In this document: positions 9,770 through 17,639 of the stretch, one piece after another | Layout of the letters: each line of letters begins with the position of its first letter | Numbering within the stretch: the first letter of the stretch is position 1 | Assembly (NCBI RefSeq): GCF_018698455.1 | Contig: NZ_JABIOQ010000056.1 | Location: 24,182-88,181 of the forward strand | From: Sulfurimonas sp. | Lineage (GTDB): Bacteria > Campylobacterota > Campylobacteria > Campylobacterales > Sulfurimonadaceae | Length of the DNA: 64,000 nt | Direction of reading: 5' to 3' | Program-made: the position numbers and the translations under genes | Notes under the pieces: model-generated | The model's database searches: none | What the model was told of the DNA's origin: nothing | What the model saw: the letters and a program-made list of their open reading frames with translations, nothing else

Positions 9770-10171
9770 ATGATGGGTATTGAAAATTTAACACCTTCTG
9801 AAGGTTCTACTGCAAATCGTAAACGTGTTGGACGTGGACAAGGTTCTGGTACTGGAAAGACTTCAGCAAGAGGTCAAAAAGGTCAGAAATCTCGTTCAGG
9901 TTACAAGAGAAAAAGAAACTTTGAAGGTGGTCAACAACCACTTGCAAAGCGTATGCCTAAAATAGGATTTACTTCTAGATTAGTTAAGCCATATGTGATT
10001 AATGTTTCTAAAATAAAAGCTGTTACAGAACTTGCTGAAATTACTATGGAAACTCTCCGTAGTGTTCACAAAATCGGTGCAGGTGTTACTAAAGTTAAAT
10101 TAGTTGGAGCTACTGCGAAAGATTTAGCTTCAAAAATTAAAGACGAAAACGTTACTACTACAGGTAACTAG
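9770..10171 (+). CDS. rplO: 50S ribosomal protein L15
   Basis: A 133-residue L15 protein, a late 50S assembly protein. The glycine-rich [20 protein letters not shown] near residue 23 and the [17 protein letters not shown] segment are diagnostic. It lies immediately after rpsE and four bases before secY, the normal spc order. rpmD (L30), often found between rpsE and rplO, is absent here. Confidence 0.97.
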   Translation: MMGIENLTPSEGSTANRKRVGRGQGSGTGKTSARGQKGQKSRSGYKRKRNFEGGQQPLAKRMPKIGFTSRLVKPYVINVSKIKAVTELAEITMETLRSVHKIGAGVTKVKLVGATAKDLASKIKDENVTTTGN

Positions 10172-10175
10172 TACA

Positions 10176-11438
10176 ATGAATAAAAATCTAGTTAATAAGA
10201 TACTTATTACTATCGGGTTTTTATTTGTCTATCGCCTACTGGCTTATGTGCCAGTTCCAGGTGTAGACACAGCAGTTATTGCTTCTTTCTTCGACTCACA
10301 TCAAGCAGATGCTCTAGGACTTTTTAATATGTTCAGCGGAAACGCGGTAGAGAGACTCTCAATTATTTCACTTGGTATTATGCCTTACATTACAGCCTCA
10401 ATTATTATGGAGCTTTTAGCTGCAACATTTCCTACTTTAGGTCAAATGAAAAAAGAGCGTGATGGTATGGTTAAATACATGCAAATAATTCGTTATGCAA
10501 CAATTGTAATTACAATTATTCAAGCGATTGGTGTAAGTGTTGGACTCCAAAGCCTAACTGGACCTACTGGTAATAGTGCAATTTTAGCTGATCAAAATAC
10601 ATTTATACTTCTTTCTGCTGTCTCTATGTTAGCTGGAACTATGTTACTTATGTGGATTGGTGAGCAAATTACACAGAGTGGTATCGGTAACGGTATCTCT
10701 TTAATCATTTTTGCTGGTATTGTTTCAGCTATTCCATCTGCTATTGGTCAAACAATAACTATGGTAAATACTGGTGCAATGAGTTTTATTACAGTAATAG
10801 CGATACTCGCCCTTATTTTAGGAACAGTAGCTATTATTATTTATGTTGAACTTGGTGAACGTCGTGTTCCTGTTACATATGCTAAAAAGACTATGATGCA
10901 GAACCAAAATAAACGTGTAATGAACTATATTCCTATCAAGGTAAACTTGGCTGGTGTTATTCCAGTTATTTTTGCTTCTGCAATATTAATGTTCCCGATG
11001 ACAGTAATGTCAACAAGTACAAACCCAACTGTACAAATGTTTGCTGATTATCTCAACCCAAATAGTTATTTCTTTAACTTTTTGACTTTTTCATTTGTAA
11101 TATTCTTTGCATTCTTTTATGCATCTATTACATTTAATGCAAAAGATATTGCAGATAACCTAAAACGTCAAGGTGGATTTATTCCAGGTATTCGTACTGG
11201 TAATGCGACAAAAGAGTTTTTAAATGAAACAGCTAGTAGACTTACTGTTACTGGTGCACTTTATTTAGGACTTGTAGCTACATTACCATTTATGATTATT
11301 AAAGGGATGGGTGTTCCATTCTTCTTTGGTGGTACGGCAGTTTTAATTGTTGTTCAAGTTGCACTTGATACAATGAGAAAAGTTGAAGCTCAGGTTTATA
11401 TGAGCAAATATGAAACATTAAGTGCGGTCGGTCTCTAA
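10176..11438 (+). CDS. secY: Preprotein translocase subunit SecY
   Basis: A 420-residue inner-membrane protein, the channel of the Sec translocon. About ten hydrophobic segments are visible, starting with residues 7-22. The family plug region (GLFNMFSGNAVERLSIISLGIMP begins near residue 47) and the cytosolic loop with GERRVPVTYAKK near residue 227 are typical. It sits at its usual place after rplO. The start ATG follows the rplO stop by four bases, with only a weak ribosome binding site, so translation is probably coupled. Confidence 0.97.
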   Translation: MNKNLVNKILITIGFLFVYRLLAYVPVPGVDTAVIASFFDSHQADALGLFNMFSGNAVERLSIISLGIMPYITASIIMELLAATFPTLGQMKKERDGMVKYMQIIRYATIVITIIQAIGVSVGLQSLTGPTGNSAILADQNTFILLSAVSMLAGTMLLMWIGEQITQSGIGNGISLIIFAGIVSAIPSAIGQTITMVNTGAMSFITVIAILALILGTVAIIIYVELGERRVPVTYAKKTMMQNQNKRVMNYIPIKVNLAGVIPVIFASAILMFPMTVMSTSTNPTVQMFADYLNPNSYFFNFLTFSFVIFFAFFYASITFNAKDIADNLKRQGGFIPGIRTGNATKEFLNETASRLTVTGALYLGLVATLPFMIIKGMGVPFFFGGTAVLIVVQVALDTMRKVEAQVYMSKYETLSAVGL

Positions 11439-11440
11439 AA

Positions 11441-12196
11441 ATGGCGATTTCGCTAAGAAAACCCCAAGAGATTGAAAAACTTCGTGCTGCCAACAAGATT
11501 GTTGGTGGTGCTCTTGATCTACTACGTACAAACACAAAAATTGGAGCATCTTTAAAAGACCTTGATGCTATGGCAGAGGATTATATCCGTTCTCATGGTG
11601 CCAAGCCTTCTTTTAAAGGTTTATACGGTTTTCCAAATGCTGTTTGTACTTCACTCAATGAAGTTATTATTCACGGTATTCCAACTGACTACAAACTCCA
11701 AGATGGAGATGTTATTGGTTTTGATATTGGAACTGAACTTGATGGTTGGTTCGGTGATGCAGCTATTAGCGTTGGTGTTGGTAGTATAACAAAAGAGGAC
11801 GAAGCTTTAATTGCTTGTGCAAAAGATACACTCTATCATGCTATCGAACAGATAAGAGATGGAATGAGATTTAAAGAACTCTCCGGAATTCTTGAAAAAT
11901 CAATATTGGATGCAGGGTATATACCTTTAAGAGATTTTTGTGGACATGGAATAGGTAGAAAACCTCATGAAGAACCTCAAATTCCTAACTTTTTAGATGG
12001 AAAAGCGAAAGCTGGACCAAAGATAAAAAATGGAATGGTATTTTGTTTGGAACCTATGATTTGTCAAAAAGAATCAAAACCAATTATTTTAGCAAATAAG
12101 TGGGATGTTGTTAGTGCCGATGGTTTACGCGGTTCACACTATGAGCATACTGTTGCAGTTATCAACGGTAAAGCTGAAATACTATCTCTTGCTTAA
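11441..12196 (+). CDS. map: Methionine aminopeptidase, type I
   Basis: A 251-residue cytoplasmic metalloprotease that removes the initiator methionine from nascent proteins. The conserved metal-ligand segments appear in order: HGIP, FDIGTELDGWFGDAA (two aspartates), CGHGIG (histidine), LEPM (glutamate) and YEHTVAV (glutamate). Length fits the type I family. It lies two bases after secY and before infA, a common arrangement. Confidence 0.96.
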   Translation: MAISLRKPQEIEKLRAANKIVGGALDLLRTNTKIGASLKDLDAMAEDYIRSHGAKPSFKGLYGFPNAVCTSLNEVIIHGIPTDYKLQDGDVIGFDIGTELDGWFGDAAISVGVGSITKEDEALIACAKDTLYHAIEQIRDGMRFKELSGILEKSILDAGYIPLRDFCGHGIGRKPHEEPQIPNFLDGKAKAGPKIKNGMVFCLEPMICQKESKPIILANKWDVVSADGLRGSHYEHTVAVINGKAEILSLA

Positions 12197-12214
12197 GAGA
12201 AAAAAGGACTTATA

Positions 12215-12433
12215 ATGGCTAAAACAGACGTTATTGAAGTTGATGGCAAGATTATTGAAGCATTGCCAAACGCAACTTTTCGTGTAGAATTAGATAATGG
12301 ACATATTATTTTATGTCACATTGCTGGAAAAATGAGAATGCATTACATTAAGATTCTTCCAGGTGATAAAGTGAAACTAGAGTTAACTCCATACTCACTT
12401 GATAAAGGTCGTATCACTTATAGATACAAATAG
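12215..12433 (+). CDS. infA: Translation initiation factor IF-1
   Basis: A 72-residue OB-fold protein that binds the ribosomal A site during initiation. It has the family length and the sequence [14 protein letters not shown] and [16 protein letters not shown]. The start is preceded by AAAAAAGGAC. In many bacteria rpmJ follows directly. Here the plus-strand cluster stops and resumes 5.2 kb later at rpmJ. Confidence 0.97.
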   Translation: MAKTDVIEVDGKIIEALPNATFRVELDNGHIILCHIAGKMRMHYIKILPGDKVKLELTPYSLDKGRITYRYK

Positions 12434-12539
12434 TTAAAAGAATTTCTGGCACTACACCCCAAGAGTACTTCCTCGGATTTACCTCAGGGCGAATGCCAAC
12501 ACCACTATCGCTAAAGCATAAGTGTGGCGCCTCTTTTAA
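12434..12539. other. GC-rich structured element, possible RNA or terminator
   Basis: The 106 bases between convergent infA and the chorismate mutase gene are about half G+C, well above the surroundings. TTAAAAGA (12434-12441) pairs perfectly with TCTTTTAA (12532-12539). Inside, TGGCA (12447-12451) pairs with TGCCA (12494-12498). That arm continues with CCC (12458-12460) to GGG (12487-12489) and GAG (12463-12465) to CTC (12483-12485). A second arm pairs CACT (12503-12506) with AGTG (12521-12524). Together these form a three-way junction. Because stems are symmetric, either strand could be the transcript. It matches no RNA family I know. Confidence 0.4.
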
Positions 12540-12829
12540 AATACGGATGAGTTTCTAAACTCAGATATTTCCATTTCAACCATTTCATCAATCATAATTG
12601 TAAATAATTCTGAAAGCATATTTGGATTTATTCCAAGTTCTATAGCTTTATGACGCACACGCTGAAGTATAAAGTCTATTCTATCTTCTGCCTTAACTTC
12701 CTCTACAGAGTTTTTAAATCCAGCAGCTTGATGAATCAAATGACTACGCTCTGAAATCAACTCAACAATTTTAATATCAATTACATCTATTTCGCTTCTT
12801 ACTTCGTCCAGTGAATCACATTTTTTCAT
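12536..12829 (-). CDS. Chorismate mutase, PchB-like AroQ class
   Basis: A 97-residue all-helical AroQ-fold protein that probably converts chorismate to prephenate, for tyrosine and phenylalanine synthesis. Residues matching the active site are R11, R28 and K39 (RSEID, ISERS, GFKNS). The pattern of an early cysteine, EVRSEIDVID, QAAGFK and a conserved MIDEMVEMEI end resembles the PchB subfamily, which includes isochorismate pyruvate lyase. Free-standing members in non-siderophore genomes are usually annotated as chorismate mutase. No siderophore genes are seen nearby. Its last bases overlap the outer stem of the structured element after infA. Confidence 0.8.
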   Translation of the reverse strand: MKKCDSLDEVRSEIDVIDIKIVELISERSHLIHQAAGFKNSVEEVKAEDRIDFILQRVRHKAIELGINPNMLSELFTIMIDEMVEMEISEFRNSSVF

Positions 12830-12922
12830 AATCTTTTCCTTGAAATTTATAAATATTTATATGATAACAAAAAATATATAAAGGCTTTATAATAAGTACA
12901 CTAAATAATATTGAGAACATAT

Positions 12923-13045
12923 TTATCTTTGAATATCTTTATTTATATAAGCTAAATAACCAACACCAACAACTAGAATAGAAAACATTACAATCCATAT
13001 GTAAAAATCACCACCACTCGCTGCTTGATTAAGCTCTTCTTGCAT
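12923..13045 (-). CDS. Small membrane protein, 40 residues
   Basis: A 40-residue frame, too short for common ORF thresholds. It starts with an ATG at 13045, one base beyond the stop of the 68-residue gene, and stops with TAA at 12923-12925. The N-terminal part is acidic and polar (MQEELNQAASGGDFY). It is followed by one hydrophobic segment (WIVMFSILVVGVGYLAYI) and a short charged end. It is probably a single-pass inner-membrane protein. The tight spacing suggests an operon with the CvfB-like gene. No function can be assigned. Confidence 0.55.
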   Translation of the reverse strand: MQEELNQAASGGDFYIWIVMFSILVVGVGYLAYINKDIQR

Positions 13046-13046
13046 A

Positions 13047-13253
13047 CTAAGTTGGTCTTATGATCTTTTTTGTAGCTTTTGGAATATGAGCAAATGGTAT
13101 ATTTTTTATACCTTTTTCATTTTCATCATTAAGTACCATAACGTCAACAGTCATTTTAAGTTGGTAAAAGTAAAGAGCTTTATATTTGACTGTTTCTATC
13201 ATAAACTCTATATTTTTCGCTCTTAAGTCTTCATTGATTTTTTTCTTTATCAT
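13047..13253 (-). CDS. Small basic protein of unknown function
   Basis: A 68-residue, lysine-rich protein with no signal peptide and no membrane segment. It begins MIKKKINEDLRAKNIEFMIE and ends with ATKKIIRPT. I do not recognise a family. It begins three bases after the stop of the CvfB-like RNA-binding gene, and the 40-residue membrane protein follows just after its own stop, so the three genes form one transcription unit. A role with RNA or the ribosome would be speculation. Confidence 0.6.
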   Translation of the reverse strand: MIKKKINEDLRAKNIEFMIETVKYKALYFYQLKMTVDVMVLNDENEKGIKNIPFAHIPKATKKIIRPT

Positions 13254-13256
13254 CTT

Positions 13257-14114
13257 TTAATCCTTTAGATATATACCAGTGTCTTTTACTTCTATTTTAT
13301 TTGCATCTTGTAGTGAAGTAAGTGTTCTCTTAAATTCTTTTTTACTTAGGCTAAAGACATCTTTGATAAGGTCAGCATCACTTTTATAGTTATATGGCAT
13401 GATTCCTTTATTCTCTTTGAGAAGTGCTAGAACTTTTTCATCACTGCCACCAGATTTTTTACTACCTGCTTTTCTGAGCGTAAGATCGATATTGCCATCT
13501 TTTCTTACAGATTTAACATAAGCAGTTCTTTCATCACCAAGTGTAATGGTTTCAAAGATTTCATTATGATAGATAAGTCCCTCATATTTATCATTAACAA
13601 GACACTTAAATCCTAGCGGTGTTTTTGCAATAACAAGTATTTTAGCTTCTTTATTTACTGCTAAACCTTTTACATCTCTATCGAAAAAATCACCTAGTTT
13701 TTCTGTTCCTACTAGACGGTGAGTTCTTTCATCATAAATGACTCTTATGAATCTCTTTTCACCAAGTTTAAATGGAGTCTTTTGAAACATATTTGGAACT
13801 AGTAAATCTTTGCTTAGTCCCCAATTCATAAACGCCCCAAAAGGAGCTACATCTATAACTTCAAAAAGAGCAAGTTCATCTAACATAGCGGTAGGTTTTA
13901 GTGTAGTAGCTACGAGTCTGTCTTCTGAGTCTGTGTAAATAAAGACATCGACAAGTGTTCCTTCTCTCATATCTTGTGTTAAGTATGGTCCAGGGAGTAA
14001 GACATCATTGCCATCTTGTGCCATAAGATAAGCACCAGGTGTCGTTAGTCTGTCAATAAGTAAAGTGTTTATGATTCCGAGCTCTAAAAAGTAGCTTTGT
14101 GTGTTTTGTGTCAT
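13257..14114 (-). CDS. cvfB: CvfB-like S1-domain RNA-binding protein
   Basis: A 285-residue protein of the CvfB/YitL family. It consists of S1-like RNA-binding domains (residues about 1-75, 80-145 and 150-215) followed by a winged-helix-like C-terminus. The middle motifs LALFEVIDVAPFGAFMNWG and LVNDKYEGLIYHNEIF are typical of S1 folds. In Firmicutes CvfB influences virulence gene expression through RNA. In this lineage its targets are unknown. It heads a compact minus-strand unit with two small genes. Confidence 0.85.
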   Translation of the reverse strand: MTQNTQSYFLELGIINTLLIDRLTTPGAYLMAQDGNDVLLPGPYLTQDMREGTLVDVFIYTDSEDRLVATTLKPTAMLDELALFEVIDVAPFGAFMNWGLSKDLLVPNMFQKTPFKLGEKRFIRVIYDERTHRLVGTEKLGDFFDRDVKGLAVNKEAKILVIAKTPLGFKCLVNDKYEGLIYHNEIFETITLGDERTAYVKSVRKDGNIDLTLRKAGSKKSGGSDEKVLALLKENKGIMPYNYKSDADLIKDVFSLSKKEFKRTLTSLQDANKIEVKDTGIYLKD

Positions 14115-14171
14115 TTGGTTTTTCCGTTTTATATTAATTTATATATAGTGTACTTACACATATATGAGTGA

Positions 14172-14576
14172 TTATAGTTCTAAAATATCTCGAGTAATTG
14201 GAATGAGTTCCATCTTGATTGTTTTAATAAAACGATCAATATTTGTAGAATTTTCATAATTTGGTTCTTCATACTCTATCTCTATAACAACTGTTTTCTC
14301 TCCAAAATTAGAAGAAGCCTTTGTCGCTTTTTGGCTAAGAATGATTACGAGGTCATACTCAACATCCATCATTTCATTTAAGTTTTTTGAAGTAAACTTA
14401 TCAGACCATGAACCGTCTTTAACGAGGGCTGTTTTTACATTAGGATTAATCTTTGTAGAGTTTATCACCCCAGCACTATAAGCTTCTACCCCAGGAAGAT
14501 ACTTGTTGAGAACTGCTTCTCCAAAGATAGATAATGCACTATTATCTGTACATAGAAGTAAAACTTTTTTATTCAC
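14172..14576 (-). CDS. Degenerate ArsC/LMW-phosphatase-like protein
   Basis: A 134-residue protein with the fold signature of thioredoxin-coupled arsenate reductases and low-molecular-weight tyrosine phosphatases (VLLLCTDNS at residues 5-13, then EAYSAGV and KINPNV). The nucleophile position C9 is kept. The rest of the CX5R loop is not: residue 15, normally arginine, is leucine, and the second loop cysteine is A14. The downstream redox cysteines are also missing (SQKATKASS). It is therefore probably not an arsenate reductase or phosphatase, and may instead bind an anion or a partner. An intact open frame argues for retained function. Confidence 0.75.
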   Translation of the reverse strand: MNKKVLLLCTDNSALSIFGEAVLNKYLPGVEAYSAGVINSTKINPNVKTALVKDGSWSDKFTSKNLNEMMDVEYDLVIILSQKATKASSNFGEKTVVIEIEYEEPNYENSTNIDRFIKTIKMELIPITRDILEL

Positions 14577-14730
14577 TTGGTAGCCTTTATATATATGTGT
14601 AATTGTAACTAATAACTCTTTAAGTAAGTCAAGTTTTATTAATATCTTAAGAAAATATATATATAAAAGAACTCAGATGCAGAAAAGTGCATTTGGGTAT
14701 TATTCGCAAATAAAAACTAAAGGAAATTAA

Positions 14731-14928
14731 ATGTTTAAAATAATAGTAGATAGAGAGTGTGGTTGTTTCAAAAGAAGTGATATGAATAACAATGTAGAGT
14801 TCGACTCAAAAGACGATGCTTTAACGACAGCTTTAGAAATTGTAAGTACTATGAATGATTCTTTTTGTTCAAAACATAAGTTCATATTAGAAGAGGTTGC
14901 TGAAACTTTTATGATAAAAATGAGTTAA
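14731..14928 (+). CDS. Small cysteine-containing protein, unknown
   Basis: A 65-residue protein beginning MFKIIVDRECGCFKRSD, with a CxC pair near residue 10 and a third cysteine in DSFCSKHKF. The start is preceded by AAAGGAAATTAA. The composition (a beta-like N-terminus, then helix with DDALTTALEI) suggests a small folded protein that might bind a metal. I do not recognise the family. It stands alone between divergent and convergent minus-strand genes. Confidence 0.6.
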   Translation: MFKIIVDRECGCFKRSDMNNNVEFDSKDDALTTALEIVSTMNDSFCSKHKFILEEVAETFMIKMS

Positions 14929-14996
14929 TTGATTTAAATAGGAATATTGTTTACTTAGAGATAAAAAAGATTTAGGTTATCTTAGAGCTTCTTAAT

Positions 14997-16256
14997 CTAT
15001 AGTAGATAATCTTGCTCTAATGTATTACAATATGAACTGAGCATTGCTTGCTCAAAATCATTGTTTGTCGCATACTGATAACCAAAAGTTTTACCCCACA
15101 TTTGATGTTCTTCCATACATAGATAAAAAAATACCTTCTCCTTACCTTGTTGCCATTCCTTGAAACTTTCATAAGCTGACTTAAACATTTCTACTTTTGT
15201 TTCATCTGGATATGATGTTTTTCCACTAGCATCAACATGTTGGATTTGTGTGATTTTACTTCTAAACTCTCGCTCTCGAAGTTGTTTAACAACAGGTTTA
15301 ATAAAAGTGAGTGTTCCAAAGCTTACAAGAGCAACTTCACTAGGTAGAAATTCTTTGATTAATCTTTGATAAACACTCTGGTATTCTTCAATATAACCAT
15401 TATACTCTACAATGGGGTGAAAGTGAAAACCTACTTTAACACCTTTGTCAGCTAGTTTTCTGGCAGCACCTATGCGTTTATCAAGTGAAGCAGTAAGGTG
15501 CTCTTCATTTTCTATGATAGTTTTTGTGTTCAAGCTCCAAGTACAGAGAATATTTTTAGGGACATCATTCTCTAAGAAGTGTTTGATATTGTCTGATTTT
15601 GTTTTAAACTCCAGTATAACATTAGGATTTTTAAATGCAAATTCAAAAAGAGCATCTAAAACACCTTCTCTGTTCCCAAACATTAAAGAGTCCGAAGCTT
15701 GACCAGTACCTATATGATATGTCTTGTTCTTGTCGAGTTCTAAGTTTAGAAGTTTGTCTTTAAAACTACTATCAAATGTAATCGTGTTCTGATTGTAAAA
15801 ACTTTGAATAGAACAGTAAGAACAGTCAAAACCGCACGACTCTACAGCATCAAGAGTCATAAGGTTACAACAACGTGTTTTTTCACTTGCCACAGGGCAA
15901 AGACCAAGACCAAATCCTTTTTTATCAGCGACTTTAAATGTGAATTTTTGCTCTTGTGGGATATTTTTAAGTGTGAAGTTCTCATAAGAGTTGGGGCGAT
16001 TACGTATCGCCTCATAAGCCTCTCTCAGTCTTGTGAAAACTACTTTTCTCTGTGTATGATCTGGAAAAATTTCTGTAATTCTTTTTTCATCCCACATGCC
16101 TAGGTCACGAGCTATATCTATAATCTGTTTAAGCTCTTGATGTGAAAATTTTAGTTCAAAAGATTTCTCTTTAATAAACTCTTGCTCTTCTTGAGGTAAT
16201 TTTAAAAAAAATGTATTGTTTATTGCATTTTGGAATTTATTTATATATTCATTCAT
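14997..16256 (-). CDS. Radical SAM protein, SPL-like
   Basis: A 419-residue radical SAM protein. The iron-sulfur motif CX3CX2C is C141, C145 and C148 (CGFDCSYC). Further cysteines C120, C129 and C130 just upstream could bind another cofactor or act in catalysis. The layout (helical N-terminus of about 110 residues, then LCPVASEKTRCCNLMTLDAV, HIGTGQASDSL, LEFKTKS and FHFHPIV) resembles spore photoproduct lyase SplB. The likely host makes no spores, so the substrate is unlikely to be spore photoproduct. DNA lesion repair or a tRNA or protein modification is possible. It lies on the minus strand near a nitroreductase. Confidence 0.75.
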   Translation of the reverse strand: MNEYINKFQNAINNTFFLKLPQEEQEFIKEKSFELKFSHQELKQIIDIARDLGMWDEKRITEIFPDHTQRKVVFTRLREAYEAIRNRPNSYENFTLKNIPQEQKFTFKVADKKGFGLGLCPVASEKTRCCNLMTLDAVESCGFDCSYCSIQSFYNQNTITFDSSFKDKLLNLELDKNKTYHIGTGQASDSLMFGNREGVLDALFEFAFKNPNVILEFKTKSDNIKHFLENDVPKNILCTWSLNTKTIIENEEHLTASLDKRIGAARKLADKGVKVGFHFHPIVEYNGYIEEYQSVYQRLIKEFLPSEVALVSFGTLTFIKPVVKQLREREFRSKITQIQHVDASGKTSYPDETKVEMFKSAYESFKEWQQGKEKVFFYLCMEEHQMWGKTFGYQYATNNDFEQAMLSSYCNTLEQDYLL

Positions 16257-16321
16257 AATCGCAGTTTATACTCTTTTCTCTTGATTAGGTATAAAATATA
16301 ATTTTAGTTGCTTTATTTATT

Positions 16322-16951
16322 CTAGTTTATAAACTCAATAATATCTTTAGAGTCTAAACGTAATTGTTGAGATTGCTCATTCACTCTATATCCAAATGGT
16401 AAAACCATTGCTACTTGGTATTTTGATGTGTCTAGACTAAGTATACTCTCTACTTGCGTTTTATCAAAGCCTTCGATAGGGCAAGAGTCTATGCCAATAA
16501 ACGCAGCTGCAGTCATCATATTTCCTGCTGCAATGTATGCTTGCTTAGCTGTCCAAGCATATATATTTTCATTACTACTTAAAGTACTCTCAAGATGACT
16601 TGTGTAAAGCCCCATATAAAAATCAAGTGCTTCTTCTGGCATCTCGCGTCTAGCAAACCTTTTTCTAACTTCTCCTGACTCCACTTTTACACTGTCTATT
16701 CCGGCAAGTATCACAACTAAATGAGAACAGCTTGTGACTTGAACCTGATCCCAGCAAGCTGGTCTAAGTTTCGTTTTTAATTCTTCGTTAGTGATTACTA
16801 AAAACTTCCAAGCCTCCATTCCAAAAGATGATGGGGATTTTCGTCCAGATTCAAGGATAAACTTTATTTTTTCATCAGATATTCTTTTCGTCTCATCAAA
16901 TACTTTACATGCATGTCTAAAGTCCATCGCGTTCATAAATTCATTTTGCAT
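16322..16951 (-). CDS. Nitroreductase family FMN oxidoreductase
   Basis: A 209-residue NAD(P)H-dependent flavin enzyme of the NfsB/RdxA type. The FMN-binding N-terminus (FRHACKVFD), the SPSSFGMEAWKFLVI segment and the C-terminal region with PIEGFD and LPFGYR are characteristic. Substrates could be quinones or nitro compounds. In Campylobacterota such enzymes determine sensitivity to nitroimidazole drugs. It is a single gene next to the radical SAM gene, with a 65-base gap. Confidence 0.88.
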   Translation of the reverse strand: MQNEFMNAMDFRHACKVFDETKRISDEKIKFILESGRKSPSSFGMEAWKFLVITNEELKTKLRPACWDQVQVTSCSHLVVILAGIDSVKVESGEVRKRFARREMPEEALDFYMGLYTSHLESTLSSNENIYAWTAKQAYIAAGNMMTAAAFIGIDSCPIEGFDKTQVESILSLDTSKYQVAMVLPFGYRVNEQSQQLRLDSKDIIEFIN

Positions 16952-17053
16952 AAAATACTCCTAATTTTAAATAATATGTCACTCTGCAATAATAATGTAT
17001 TATAGTTAATATTTCATATACAATTCCTATACTTTTAAGAAGAAGGATCTGAT

Positions 17054-17398
17054 ATGACATTAGGAAAATGCCCATATTGTGAAGATGGAGATATAGAAGT
17101 GAGAGATAAAGAAGTCTCTGGAAAAAAGATTAAACTGTATGCATGCTCAAATGCTCATTGGATGACTGAAGATGGAGAAGTATTTGAACTCACCGAAGAA
17201 GCAACATGTGATTTTAGAATTTGGCAAAACACATTGTCGAGATATGGCAAATGGTTACAATATAAAGATGTAAGAGCTCTACTAAACGATGAAAGTGTAG
17301 AAGTAGAGTTGCTCAGTAAAAAATATGGAAAAAAAGTTTATTACAATAAATATATAGTACTAAATCAAGAGTATGGAGTGAGTGTATTGTGGGATTAA
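17054..17398 (+). CDS. Zinc-ribbon protein of unknown function
   Basis: A 114-residue protein. The N-terminal zinc ribbon has CPYC at residues 6-9 and C31 with H35 (CSNAHW) as likely ligands, similar to topoisomerase-type ribbons. The C-terminal half (GKWLQYKDVRALL, KKYGKKVYYNKYIVLNQEYG) looks like a small beta-rich domain. Its start is preceded by AAGAAGGATCTG. It is a lone plus-strand gene just upstream of the alpha cluster promoter. A role in nucleic acid binding is plausible but not shown. Confidence 0.6.
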   Translation: MTLGKCPYCEDGDIEVRDKEVSGKKIKLYACSNAHWMTEDGEVFELTEEATCDFRIWQNTLSRYGKWLQYKDVRALLNDESVEVELLSKKYGKKVYYNKYIVLNQEYGVSVLWD

Positions 17399-17421
17399 TA
17401 AAACTTTTAAAATAGTTTGGG

Positions 17422-17427
17422 TATAAT
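17422..17427 (+). promoter_or_regulatory. -10 element of the alpha cluster
   Basis: A perfect TATAAT lies 25 bases after the stop of the zinc-ribbon gene and about 215 bases upstream of rpmJ. No convincing -35 is present, which is common in Campylobacterota promoters. Transcription would begin near 17434, at the foot of the structured leader. Confidence 0.5.
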
Positions 17428-17435
17428 TCCCATCC

Positions 17436-17618
17436 GCTTTGCTGTTTTAACAAAACAAAAAGAGTATTTCTATCTATATACACTCTATAAAGATAAAAGT
17501 ATTGGCAAGCTAAAACAATCGCTTGCCTACAAGCAGCAAAGATAAACTAACTCATTAATTCTCACCGATAGGTGTAGCTTTAGTGACTGAATAGAATCTG
17601 GACTAGTTCAGATTCTAT
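17436..17618 (+). promoter_or_regulatory. Structured leader of the alpha cluster
   Basis: Several stems fill the leader before rpmJ. CTTTGCTG (17437-17444) pairs with CAGCAAAG (17534-17541), enclosing AGAGT/ACTCT (17461-17465, 17482-17486) and GGCAAGC/GCTTGCC (17504-17510, 17521-17527). CACC/GGTG with a GATA loop follows at 17563-17574. ATAGAATCTG (17591-17600) then pairs with CAGATTCTAT (17609-17618) close to the ribosome binding site. This resembles an autoregulatory ribosomal protein leader. In E. coli S4 controls the alpha operon through a pseudoknot at rpsM, which this does not obviously copy. No T-run follows the last stem, so translational control is more likely than termination. Confidence 0.5.
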
Positions 17619-17639
17619 GAGAAAATATAGGAGCTTTCA

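Noticed and set aside
12434..12539. SRP (4.5S) RNA on the minus strand
   Set aside because: A GGAAG-like piece and a paired arm suggested it, but the conserved helix 8 (GGTCAGG with the GGAA tetraloop and AGCAG) is absent.
12434..12539. tRNA, RNase P RNA or 6S RNA
   Set aside because: No cloverleaf fits, the region is too short for RNase P or 6S RNA and conserved blocks do not match.
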